Shown: positions 6,254 through 12,449 of the stretch, in pieces
Layout of the letters: the number at the start of each line of letters is the position of its first letter
Numbering within the stretch: position 1 is the first letter of the stretch
Translations under genes and position numbers: made by a program
The notes under the pieces: generated by a model
What the model was told of the DNA's origin: nothing
Database searches by the model: none
What the model saw: only the letters and a program-made list of their open reading frames with translations
Assembly (NCBI GenBank): GCA_028282185.1
Contig: JANQIJ010000217.1
Location: 1-12,449 of the forward strand
DNA from: Rhodospirillales bacterium
GTDB taxonomy: Bacteria > Pseudomonadota > Alphaproteobacteria > Rhodospirillales > Casp-alpha2
Length of the DNA: 12,449 nt
Direction: 5' to 3'

Positions 6254-7567
6254 ATGAGCGATCAAGACCACGGCAAGAACGCGACGTTCACCCTGACGGA
6301 CAATCGAGACGGCAAGTCCTATGAGCTCCCGATCATGGATGCCAGCGTCGGCCCCTCGGTGGTCGACGTCCGCAAGCTTTATGCCGAAACCGACTGCTTC
6401 ACCTACGATCCAGGTTTCACCTCGACCGGCAGCTGTGAATCCCAGATCACCTATATCGACGGCGATGCGGGCGTCCTCTTGTATCGTGGCGTACCGATCC
6501 AAGAACTGGCCGAGCATTCGGATTTCATGGAGGTCTGCTACCTGCTGCTCTACGGCGAACTGCCGAACGGCAAGCAGAAAGCAAAGTTCGAGCACGACAT
6601 CACCTACCACACCATGCTGCACGAACAGTTGGCTGGCTTCTATCGCGGATTCCGACGAGATGCCCATCCCATGGCGATCATGTGTGGCGTCGTCGGCGCC
6701 CTCTCCGCTTTCTATCACGACTCGACGGACATCACCGACCCGCAGCATCGCGTTGTCGCCTCCTACCGGATGATCGCGAAAATGCCGACGATCGCCGCCT
6801 GGGCCTACAAGTATTCCCTGGGACAGCCGTTCATCTATCCGCGCAACGAACTCAGCTATGCAGAAAACTTCCTGCACATGATGTTCGCGACGCCCTGTGA
6901 GGACTATTCGGTCAGTCCAGTACTGTCACGGGCCATGGACCGCATTCTGACACTGCATGCGGACCACGAGCAGAATGCGTCGACGTCCACCGTGCGCCTT
7001 GCCGGTTCTTCCGGGGCGAACCCCTTCGCCTGCATCTCCGCCGGCATCGCATCGCTTTGGGGCCCGGCCCATGGCGGCGCCAACGAGGCGGTCCTCACCA
7101 TGCTGGGCAAGATCGGCCACAAGGACAATATCAACGAATACGTCAAGAAAGCGAAGGACAAGGAAGATCCCTTCCGGCTCATGGGTTTCGGCCACCGCGT
7201 CTACAAAAACATGGATCCTCGGGCGAAAGTCATGCGCCAGTCCTGCCACGAGGTGCTGGACGAACTGGGAATCACGGACGAGCCGCTTTTGGACCTGGCC
7301 ATGGAATTGGAGCGCATCGCCCTTGAAGACGAGTACTTTGTCGAACGCAAGCTGTTTCCCAACGTCGATTTCTATTCCGGCATCATCTTCAAGGCCATGG
7401 GCATCCCGACCAGCATGTTCACCGTGCTGTTCGCGGTCGCCCGCACGGTCGGTTGGGTCGCTCAATGGAACGAGATGATCGAGGACCCAAGCCAGAAAAT
7501 CGGCCGCCCCCGCCAGCTTTACACCGGCTATACCGAGCGGCCCTACGTACCCATCGATCAGCGCTAA
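6254..7567 (+). CDS. gltA: Citrate synthase
   Basis: Condenses oxaloacetate and acetyl-CoA to citrate, the entry step of the TCA cycle. The 437-residue length and the N-terminal beta-rich extension match the hexameric, type II citrate synthases of Gram-negative bacteria, which are commonly inhibited by NADH. The catalytic residues are H273 (GPAHGGANE), H314 (GFGHRVYK) and D372 (PNVDFYSG). The ATG at 6254 is preceded by a good ribosome site (AGAGAGGAA at 6237-6245). The 80-base gap after gltX has no clear promoter or strong terminator, so co-transcription with gltX is possible. The protein shows no truncation or missing key residue. Confidence 0.97.
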   Translation: MSDQDHGKNATFTLTDNRDGKSYELPIMDASVGPSVVDVRKLYAETDCFTYDPGFTSTGSCESQITYIDGDAGVLLYRGVPIQELAEHSDFMEVCYLLLYGELPNGKQKAKFEHDITYHTMLHEQLAGFYRGFRRDAHPMAIMCGVVGALSAFYHDSTDITDPQHRVVASYRMIAKMPTIAAWAYKYSLGQPFIYPRNELSYAENFLHMMFATPCEDYSVSPVLSRAMDRILTLHADHEQNASTSTVRLAGSSGANPFACISAGIASLWGPAHGGANEAVLTMLGKIGHKDNINEYVKKAKDKEDPFRLMGFGHRVYKNMDPRAKVMRQSCHEVLDELGITDEPLLDLAMELERIALEDEYFVERKLFPNVDFYSGIIFKAMGIPTSMFTVLFAVARTVGWVAQWNEMIEDPSQKIGRPRQLYTGYTERPYVPIDQR

Positions 7568-7575
7568 GCCGCTTT

Positions 7576-7597
7576 CGGCCGGTCCTGCTATCGGCCG
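7576..7597. terminator. Short hairpin between convergent gltA and lpxB
   Basis: CGGCCG at 7576-7581 can pair with CGGCCG at 7592-7597 across a 10-base loop, inside the 38-base gap between the converging ends of gltA and lpxB. The same bases are also a direct repeat of TCGGCCGG. No T-run follows, so a terminator role is only suggested by position. Confidence 0.25.
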
Positions 7598-7605
7598 GGA
7601 CTAAT

Positions 7606-8793
7606 TCAATCCGCTTCGCCCGGCCCACCGCGTCCGCCGACCGCATGGGCGATGGTGCGGGCCGCGGTCTCCGTGGGCGCGCCGTCGGGTCCGCGCAACA
7701 TCGCGATCGCTTTCCGACAGGCGTCCTTTTGCGCCATTCGGGCCGCCGGATCGCCCAGCAAGTCGCCGAGGGCGGCAGCCAGATCGTCCGGGCGGCAGGC
7801 TTCCTGCAGAAATTCGGGCATCACCTCACGGTCGAGCAGGATATTGATCAGACCGACGTGCCGAACCTTGATCAGGCGCCGGCCGAGCGCAGCGCTGACG
7901 GCATTGACCTTATAGGCAACGATCGACGGCAGCTTCGCCCGGGCCAGTTCGAGAACCACCGTGCCGGACGCCGCCAACGCCGCATCGGCGGCGGCAAAGG
8001 CATCGGCCTTGTCACCGTCCCCGGTGACGATCACCGGCGGCGTTGGCCACCGACGGCTACCCTGATGAACCTGGTCGCGGATATTCTCAAGCGTCGGGAT
8101 CACCACCCGACCGCGCCAGCCCGCCGCGTGAAGCCGATCGACCGTCGCGCCAAAAATCGGCAGAAGACGCTGTAATTCTCCCATGCGGCTTCCGGGAAGA
8201 ACCGCCAGAACCTGATCTTCCGCGAGGATGTCATGCCCAGCGCGAAACCGGGGGCCGTTCCCTGCCACCGCCTCGGCCGCCAACGGATGGCCGATAAAGG
8301 TCGCGGGCAGCCCTTCCGCGGCGAAGAACGGCGGTTCGAACGGCAGCAGGCACAGAAGATGGTCGAGATAGGCCGCCACCGCTTTCGCTCGGCCGGGCCG
8401 CCAGGCCCAAACCGTCGGCGCAACAAGATGGATCAGCGAGACATCTGGCGCCATACGCTTGACCTTCTTGGCGACGCGGAAAGAGAAATCCGGGGAATCG
8501 ATGGTAACCAGCGCCGCCGGGCGCCGCCGGGCGACGTCGGCGGCGGTCTCACCGATACGCCGCAACAGGCCCGGCAGGCGTGGCAAGACCTCGGCCAGAC
8601 CCATGACGGAAAGCTCCGCCATGGGAAACAGGCTCTCCATACCCGCAGCCGCCATGCGGTCGCCGCCGACCCCGGTGAATTCGACCCGGTCGCCGTAAAC
8701 ACCGCGCAGACCGCGAATCAAGCCGGCGCCAAGAACATCGCCGGACGGTTCGCCGGCGACCAGATAGATCAGCATGTCGCGGTCGCCACTCAT
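7606..8793 (-). CDS. lpxB: Lipid-A-disaccharide synthase LpxB
   Basis: LpxB (GT19 family) joins UDP-2,3-diacylglucosamine and lipid X to form the lipid A disaccharide at the inner face of the inner membrane. The start at 8793 gives 395 residues, normal for the family, and its ATG overlaps the lpxI stop as ATGA. The longer open frame to 8913 would add 40 Arg-rich residues antisense to nothing and inside lpxI, and is rejected. Motifs in order are VAGEPSGDVLGAGLI near the N-terminus, SVMGLAEVLPRLPGLL, IDSPDFSFRVAKK, HLVAPTVWAWRPGRAK, FIGHPLA and LPGSRMGE in the nucleotide-sugar-binding half. There is no separate ribosome site, so translation is probably coupled to lpxI. It is the last gene of the operon. 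Confidence 0.96.
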   Translation of the reverse strand: MSGDRDMLIYLVAGEPSGDVLGAGLIRGLRGVYGDRVEFTGVGGDRMAAAGMESLFPMAELSVMGLAEVLPRLPGLLRRIGETAADVARRRPAALVTIDSPDFSFRVAKKVKRMAPDVSLIHLVAPTVWAWRPGRAKAVAAYLDHLLCLLPFEPPFFAAEGLPATFIGHPLAAEAVAGNGPRFRAGHDILAEDQVLAVLPGSRMGELQRLLPIFGATVDRLHAAGWRGRVVIPTLENIRDQVHQGSRRWPTPPVIVTGDGDKADAFAAADAALAASGTVVLELARAKLPSIVAYKVNAVSAALGRRLIKVRHVGLINILLDREVMPEFLQEACRPDDLAAALGDLLGDPAARMAQKDACRKAIAMLRGPDGAPTETAARTIAHAVGGRGGPGEAD

Positions 8794-9626
8794 GCCCGGG
8801 CCGGCCCGTCGCCCGCGGCGCCCAGTAGAAAAAGGCCCGCGGCGTCGGCGCGGGCGATCATGTCGCCGCGGTCGAGCAACAGACTGCCGCCCGCTTCGAC
8901 GACCAGACCACATAAGCCCGCCTTCTCGGCCTGATCGACTGTATCAGGCCCCATGGCCGGCAGGTCCACGCGCCGTTCCTGATCGGGTTTCGTCATCTTG
9001 ACCAAGACGCCGCCCTTGAAGGCAGCGGGCAGATCACGGAGCAATGCCTCGGTGCCTTCGGGTCCCTCTTCGCAAATGGCCCCATCCGGGCCGATGACCA
9101 CGGCCTGTCCTTGATCGCGCCGGCCCAATGATCGGGCCGCCGCGATCCCGGGTTCGATCAATCCGGCAAGCCGCGGCGAAACCGGCACATTGGCGATCAC
9201 CCCCAAGGGCGTGAGCAGGTCAGGGGCGATATCGTCGGGTCCAATGACGCGAAAACCCTCGTCGTTCTCCAAGACCCCGACAATCGCCCGCAGCAAACCA
9301 TCATCGCCACGGGAAAACGCCCTGGTCCGCGACAGAAACCGGGCGGTCCACAGATCCGGCATTAATTCGGCCAGACGGGGGCGGCGCACGCTGCCGGCGA
9401 GGACGATTTCCTCGACCCCCTGACGACGCAGTGCCTTGATCAGGCGGCCGACAGCGCCCAAGCGAAACGTTTCCGCCTTCCGACCGGCAAAGGACTGGGC
9501 CGCCGCCTGCCCCTCGAGCAAAGCGACGAAATACGGCCGGCCTGAATTTTCACAGGATTCCGCCAGAATTGCAGGCAAACGACCGCCACCGGCGACGATC
9601 CCCAGGACGGGCGCGCTATGCGGCAT
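8790..9626 (-). CDS. lpxI: UDP-2,3-diacylglucosamine pyrophosphatase LpxI
   Basis: LpxI hydrolyses UDP-2,3-diacylglucosamine to lipid X and UMP, making one of the two LpxB substrates. It is the alphaproteobacterial, non-homologous replacement of LpxH. The protein has 278 residues. The N-terminal domain begins with LGIVAGGGRLP (8-18), and the C-terminal DUF1009 catalytic domain contains GDDGLLRAI (107-115), EGTEALL (190-196) and KPDQERRVDLPAMG (213-226), where D221 lies in the conserved R-x-D-L-P motif. The ATG at 9626 lies inside the end of lpxA (11-base overlap) and is directly preceded by GGTGGAGG within lpxA. This spacing is very short, so translational coupling is likely. The stop overlaps the lpxB start by four bases. 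Confidence 0.93.
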   Translation of the reverse strand: MPHSAPVLGIVAGGGRLPAILAESCENSGRPYFVALLEGQAAAQSFAGRKAETFRLGAVGRLIKALRRQGVEEIVLAGSVRRPRLAELMPDLWTARFLSRTRAFSRGDDGLLRAIVGVLENDEGFRVIGPDDIAPDLLTPLGVIANVPVSPRLAGLIEPGIAAARSLGRRDQGQAVVIGPDGAICEEGPEGTEALLRDLPAAFKGGVLVKMTKPDQERRVDLPAMGPDTVDQAEKAGLCGLVVEAGGSLLLDRGDMIARADAAGLFLLGAAGDGPARA

Positions 9627-10416
9627 CCTCCACCATTGGCTGGCAAATGGACCGGGAGGTATCGCGGCGAATGAACTCGACGATTTCCATCACCGGCTGG
9701 TTTTCGCCAAACAGTTCGGCAACATCGTCGAGACGCTCGGCCAAGGTCCCCTCCTGGGCGAAGATCAGCCGATAAGCCTGCCGAAGCGAATGGATCGTCT
9801 CACGGTCGAAATCGCGGCGTTTCAAACCGACGATATTGAGACCGGAGAGTTTCGCCCGGTTGCCGATCACCGATCCATAAGGAATGACGTCATGGGCAAC
9901 GCCCGTCATCCCGCCGATCATCGAATGACGGCCGATGCGAACGAACTGGTGTACCGCGGACAGACCGCCGACAATGGCATATTCGTCGATTTCCACGTGA
10001 CCGCCCAGAGTCGCGTTATTGACCAGAATCACGTGATCGCTCAGTCGGCAATCGTGGGCCACGTGCGAGGCGGCCATGAACAAGCAGTTATTGCCGATCC
10101 GCGTTTCGAGGCCGCCGCCTTCGGTTCCCGGATTCATCGTGACATGTTCGCGAATGATGTTGTTCGCGCCGATAACGAGACGCGAGACCTCGCCTTTGTA
10201 TTTAAGATCCTGCGGTTGGTGGCCCAGCGAGGCGAAGGGAAACACCCGGGTGTTGGCACCAACTTCAGTATGCCCCGCGATCACCGCGTGGGACATCAAT
10301 TCGACCCCGTCGGCCAGGGTTACCTCAGGACCGACGCAACAATAGGGGCCGATCCGGACGCCCGTCCCGATCGATGCGCCGTCCTCGACCACGGCCGTCG
10401 GGTGAACGTCGGTCAT
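9616..10416 (-). CDS. lpxA: Acyl-ACP--UDP-N-acetylglucosamine O-acyltransferase LpxA
   Basis: LpxA transfers a 3-hydroxyacyl chain from ACP to the 3-OH of UDP-GlcNAc, the first step of lipid A synthesis in the cytoplasm. The start at 10416 gives 266 residues beginning MTDVHPTAVVEDGASIG. A GAGGG ribosome site lies about five bases upstream, and the ATG overlaps the fabZ stop (ATGA). The upstream extension to 10521 is rejected. Left-handed beta-helix hexapeptide repeats occupy roughly 1-185, followed by the C-terminal helices (GLKRRDF at 197-203). The catalytic histidine is H121 in SHVAHDC (E. coli H125). The GG at 168-169 corresponds to E. coli G173, the residue that sets acyl chain length, so a long (about C14) hydroxyacyl donor is inferred. 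Confidence 0.96.
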   Translation of the reverse strand: MTDVHPTAVVEDGASIGTGVRIGPYCCVGPEVTLADGVELMSHAVIAGHTEVGANTRVFPFASLGHQPQDLKYKGEVSRLVIGANNIIREHVTMNPGTEGGGLETRIGNNCLFMAASHVAHDCRLSDHVILVNNATLGGHVEIDEYAIVGGLSAVHQFVRIGRHSMIGGMTGVAHDVIPYGSVIGNRAKLSGLNIVGLKRRDFDRETIHSLRQAYRLIFAQEGTLAERLDDVAELFGENQPVMEIVEFIRRDTSRSICQPMVEDAA

Positions 10417-10877
10417 GCGTCCCTCACGATCATGGCTGCATAGGTGGCTTCCGCCTTGACCACGCCGTCGACCACGGCGCGTCCCTTGAATTTCCACACG
10501 TTGCCGCGGTTCTGGATGCACTCGACCTCGATTCGCACGCTGTCACCGGGCACCACCGGTTTTCTGAACCGAGCGTTATCGACCGTCATGAAATAGACCA
10601 AGGCACCTTCCGGGTCGCCCAGACTGGCCATCACCAAGGCGCCCGCGGTCTGTGCCATGGCTTCGACGATAAGGACACCCGGCATGATCGGATGCCCCGG
10701 AAAATGCCCTTGAAAAAACGGTTCGTTGATCGTCACGTTCTTGATGCCCGTGCCGCTTTGCGCCGGCACGACGTCGACGATTTTGTCAATCAAAAGAAAC
10801 GGATAGCGATGCGGGATCAACGCCATGATCTGATTGATATCGAGTTCCCGGGCTTCCGCGCCGATTTCGGAATCCAT
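10413..10877 (-). CDS. fabZ: 3-hydroxyacyl-[acyl-carrier-protein] dehydratase FabZ
   Basis: FabZ removes water from 3-hydroxyacyl-ACP in fatty acid elongation. It competes for the same intermediate that LpxA and LpxD use, so its place in this operon fits balancing of phospholipid and lipid A synthesis. The ATG at 10877 gives 154 residues, normal for the family. The hot-dog fold signature is GHFPGHPIMPGVLIVEAMAQ at 57-76, with catalytic H58 and E72 spaced as in E. coli. The longer open frame to 11006 runs into lpxD and has no similarity. lpxD ends 16 bases upstream, and GGGAG/GGGG sequences in that gap can serve as the ribosome site. The stop overlaps the lpxA start. Confidence 0.96.
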   Translation of the reverse strand: MDSEIGAEARELDINQIMALIPHRYPFLLIDKIVDVVPAQSGTGIKNVTINEPFFQGHFPGHPIMPGVLIVEAMAQTAGALVMASLGDPEGALVYFMTVDNARFRKPVVPGDSVRIEVECIQNRGNVWKFKGRAVVDGVVKAEATYAAMIVRDA

Positions 10878-10893
10878 TGTCCCCAAGGTCTCC

Positions 10894-11907
10894 CTATGTC
10901 TTTGCCAGTTTGCCGAGAACGGCGGTTTCCTTGAGCCATTCCCGCATGTTCTTCGCCGGCGAGCCGCCGACCGTGGCGCCCGGCGGCACATCGCGCATAA
11001 CCCCACTCTGCGCCGCGATTTTCGCGCCGTCGCCGATGGTCAAATGGCCGGTCAACCCGGCCTGTCCGCCGATCATAACAAAATCACCAATATGCGTACT
11101 TCCGGAAATGCCCACCTGAGAAACGATGATGCATCCCCGCCCAATGCGCACGTTGTGGGCGATTTGCACCAAATTGTCGAGCTTCGATCCCGCGCCGATC
11201 ACCGTATCCGGTCCCGCGCCGCGATCAATCGTCGTATTGGCACCGATTTCAACATCTGATTCGATAATCACGCGGCCCAATTGTGGGACCTTCAGATGCC
11301 CTTGTGGACCCGGCGCAAAGCCGAATCCGTCCTGGCCGACACTGACCCCCGAATGAAGGATAACCCGATCATCAAGGATGCAATTCCGCAGAACCGCGTT
11401 GGCACCGATCCGGCAGTCTTGCCCGATCCGCACGCCCGGACCGATAACCACGTTGGCCTCAACCACCGTGCGGGCGCCCAACTGGGCGTCGGCACCAATC
11501 ACGGCGCCGTCTTTGACCGCAGCCAAGGGGTCGACGGCGGCGTCATCGGCAATGACCGCCGTTTCGGCGATTTCCGGAGTAACCGGAGGCGTCGGATAGA
11601 ACGCCACCGCCGCCAAGGCATAGGCCCGATAGGGGTCTTCAGCGACCAGCAATGCAGCCCCATCGGGCGCCTGATCAATCAGCTCCGACGAAGCGATGAC
11701 CGCCGTGGCCTTCGTCGTCCGAAAGGCGCCGACATACTTTCGATTGTCGATGAAGCTCAGGTGGCCGGTGCCGGCATCGGTCAATGGCATGACGTCCTCC
11801 AACATGACTTCCGCCCGCGACGGATCCTGCAGGGACGCACCGATCACCTTGGCCAGCTCGTCAATTCTGAAGGGCCCGGCCCTCGTGAAAAATCGGGGGT
11901 CGGCCAT
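10894..11907 (-). CDS. lpxD: UDP-3-O-(3-hydroxyacyl)glucosamine N-acyltransferase LpxD
   Basis: LpxD adds the second 3-hydroxyacyl chain, to the 2-amino group of UDP-3-O-acyl-glucosamine, the third step of lipid A synthesis. The 337 residues fit the family. An N-terminal uridine-binding domain (about 1-105, with FIDNRKY at 52-58) is followed by a left-handed beta-helix of hexapeptide repeats from about 115 to 305, and a C-terminal helix (SPAKNMREWLK). The catalytic histidine is H251 in LVQIAHNVRIG, matching E. coli H239. The ATG at 11907 lies six bases after the ompH stop and has no clear Shine-Dalgarno, so re-initiation after ompH is likely. Confidence 0.96.
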   Translation of the reverse strand: MADPRFFTRAGPFRIDELAKVIGASLQDPSRAEVMLEDVMPLTDAGTGHLSFIDNRKYVGAFRTTKATAVIASSELIDQAPDGAALLVAEDPYRAYALAAVAFYPTPPVTPEIAETAVIADDAAVDPLAAVKDGAVIGADAQLGARTVVEANVVIGPGVRIGQDCRIGANAVLRNCILDDRVILHSGVSVGQDGFGFAPGPQGHLKVPQLGRVIIESDVEIGANTTIDRGAGPDTVIGAGSKLDNLVQIAHNVRIGRGCIIVSQVGISGSTHIGDFVMIGGQAGLTGHLTIGDGAKIAAQSGVMRDVPPGATVGGSPAKNMREWLKETAVLGKLAKT

Positions 11908-11913
11908 GATCGT

Positions 11914-12449
11914 TTATTGTTTCGGAACCGAGACCTTGACCGTGGGTAGCCTCTTGTCCAATCGAGCAAGGACCTCTGGGGTCACCTCGATCGGCTGATG
12001 AACGACGATCGTTGCGCTTTTCCGGAAAATCAGGCCGTAAAGCCGCTCGTTCGCCAATTCGACGACGATCTTGTTGTAGATCTTTTGGACCTCGATCACC
12101 GCCTCCGCGTTCGCTCGATCAAGTTGTTGATTGCGGGTTTGGATAAGGCGCTGGACCTCGGCGACCCGTTGATCGAACTTACGCCGTTCCGCGTCAAAAG
12201 CATCCGGCGAGAGGATGCTGCGTTGCCTGCGAAGTTCCTCGTTTGCCGCGCGCAATTCGTTCTGCTTTTTCTCGATTTCGGACTCATACGTCTTGCGCAG
12301 GGCTGAAATCTGGTCACGGACGCTTTTCATGGCCTTGGCATCGCGCAACACGCGTTGAACGTCCAGTACCGCCACGTTCGTCGCCTTTCGGGGGGCGCCC
12401 GCCGGCGGCGTCGCGGGTTGCGCGGCTGCGCCTGGCGGTTGCGGTTGTT
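11914..12449 (-). CDS. skp: OmpH/Skp-family periplasmic chaperone (5' partial)
   Basis: Skp/OmpH holds unfolded outer membrane proteins in the periplasm before BAM inserts them. The frame is open to the right window edge, so the start and any signal peptide lie outside. The codon at 12373-12375 is GTG, an internal valine (NVAVLDVQRVL), not a start. Visible from the edge are a Pro/Ala-rich stretch of about 20 residues (QPQPPGAAAQPATPPAGAP), then the OmpH core: a short beta-strand (VAVLDVQRVL) and a long charged coiled coil (roughly KSVRDQ to LDRANAE), then the returning strand and IEVTPEVLARLDKRLP at the C-terminus. It is upstream of lpxD, as in many proteobacteria where bamA precedes ompH; bamA would be expected just beyond the edge. 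Identification rests on the fold pattern and gene order. Confidence 0.88.
   Translation of the reverse strand, partial: QPQPPGAAAQPATPPAGAPRKATNVAVLDVQRVLRDAKAMKSVRDQISALRKTYESEIEKKQNELRAANEELRRQRSILSPDAFDAERRKFDQRVAEVQRLIQTRNQQLDRANAEAVIEVQKIYNKIVVELANERLYGLIFRKSATIVVHQPIEVTPEVLARLDKRLPTVKVSVPKQ

Noticed and set aside
8511..8530. Tandem 10-bp repeat GCGCCGCCGG x2
   Set aside because: It lies within lpxB and encodes an Arg-rich stretch at a variable site. Two copies in GC-rich coding DNA need no special explanation.
8794..8913. 40-residue N-terminal extension of LpxB
   Set aside because: It lies inside lpxI, is Arg-rich and non-homologous. The ATGA overlap at 8790-8793 supports the shorter start.
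10417..10521. 35-residue N-terminal extension of LpxA
   Set aside because: It lies inside fabZ in another frame. The start at 10416 has a good ribosome site, the family N-terminus and an ATGA overlap.
10878..11006. 43-residue N-terminal extension of FabZ
   Set aside because: It overlaps the 3' end of lpxD and has no FabZ-like sequence.

Overview
The window looks like a GC-rich alphaproteobacterial chromosome, most likely Rhodospirillales-like. This rests on the gene order moeA-lexA-comEC-gltX-gltA, the alphaproteobacterial SOS box (GAAC-N7-GAAC) in front of lexA, and a lipid A operon that uses LpxI rather than LpxH. Nothing suggests a plasmid, phage or genomic island. I found no rRNA, tRNA, insertion sequence or CRISPR array.

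Left part (1-2182, + strand): the window opens inside moeA (molybdenum cofactor biosynthesis), but the first ~118 bases are inverted relative to the rest of the gene. The MoeA N-terminal motif SAMDGYAVR is on the minus strand, the body is on the plus strand, and the two are bounded by a perfect 12-bp inverted repeat. A ~315-bp gap follows, carrying the lexA promoter, its SOS box and a long leader, and then lexA.

Middle (2183-7567): lexA converges on comEC, a minus-strand gene for an inner-membrane DNA-uptake channel with a degenerate C-terminal domain. comEC is divergent from gltX (glutamyl-tRNA synthetase). gltX is followed on the same strand by gltA (citrate synthase).

Right part (7606-12449, - strand): a tightly packed envelope operon, transcribed right to left as ompH/skp (5' end outside the window) - lpxD - fabZ - lpxA - lpxI - lpxB. 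Two junctions are 4-nt ATGA overlaps, one is an 11-nt overlap, and the other two gaps are 6 and 16 nt. LpxA, LpxD, LpxI and LpxB are successive or near-successive steps of lipid A synthesis. FabZ belongs to the fatty acid cycle that supplies the 3-hydroxyacyl-ACP used by LpxA and LpxD. The Skp-like protein is a periplasmic outer-membrane-protein chaperone. The operon therefore couples both halves of outer membrane construction.

I see no undescribed multigene system. The most unusual signal is the inverted moeA 5' end, which is either a local assembly or amplification chimera or a real small inversion. Lesser points are the lexA control region, the ComEC C-terminal domain without metal ligands, and the half-lost zinc site of GltX.
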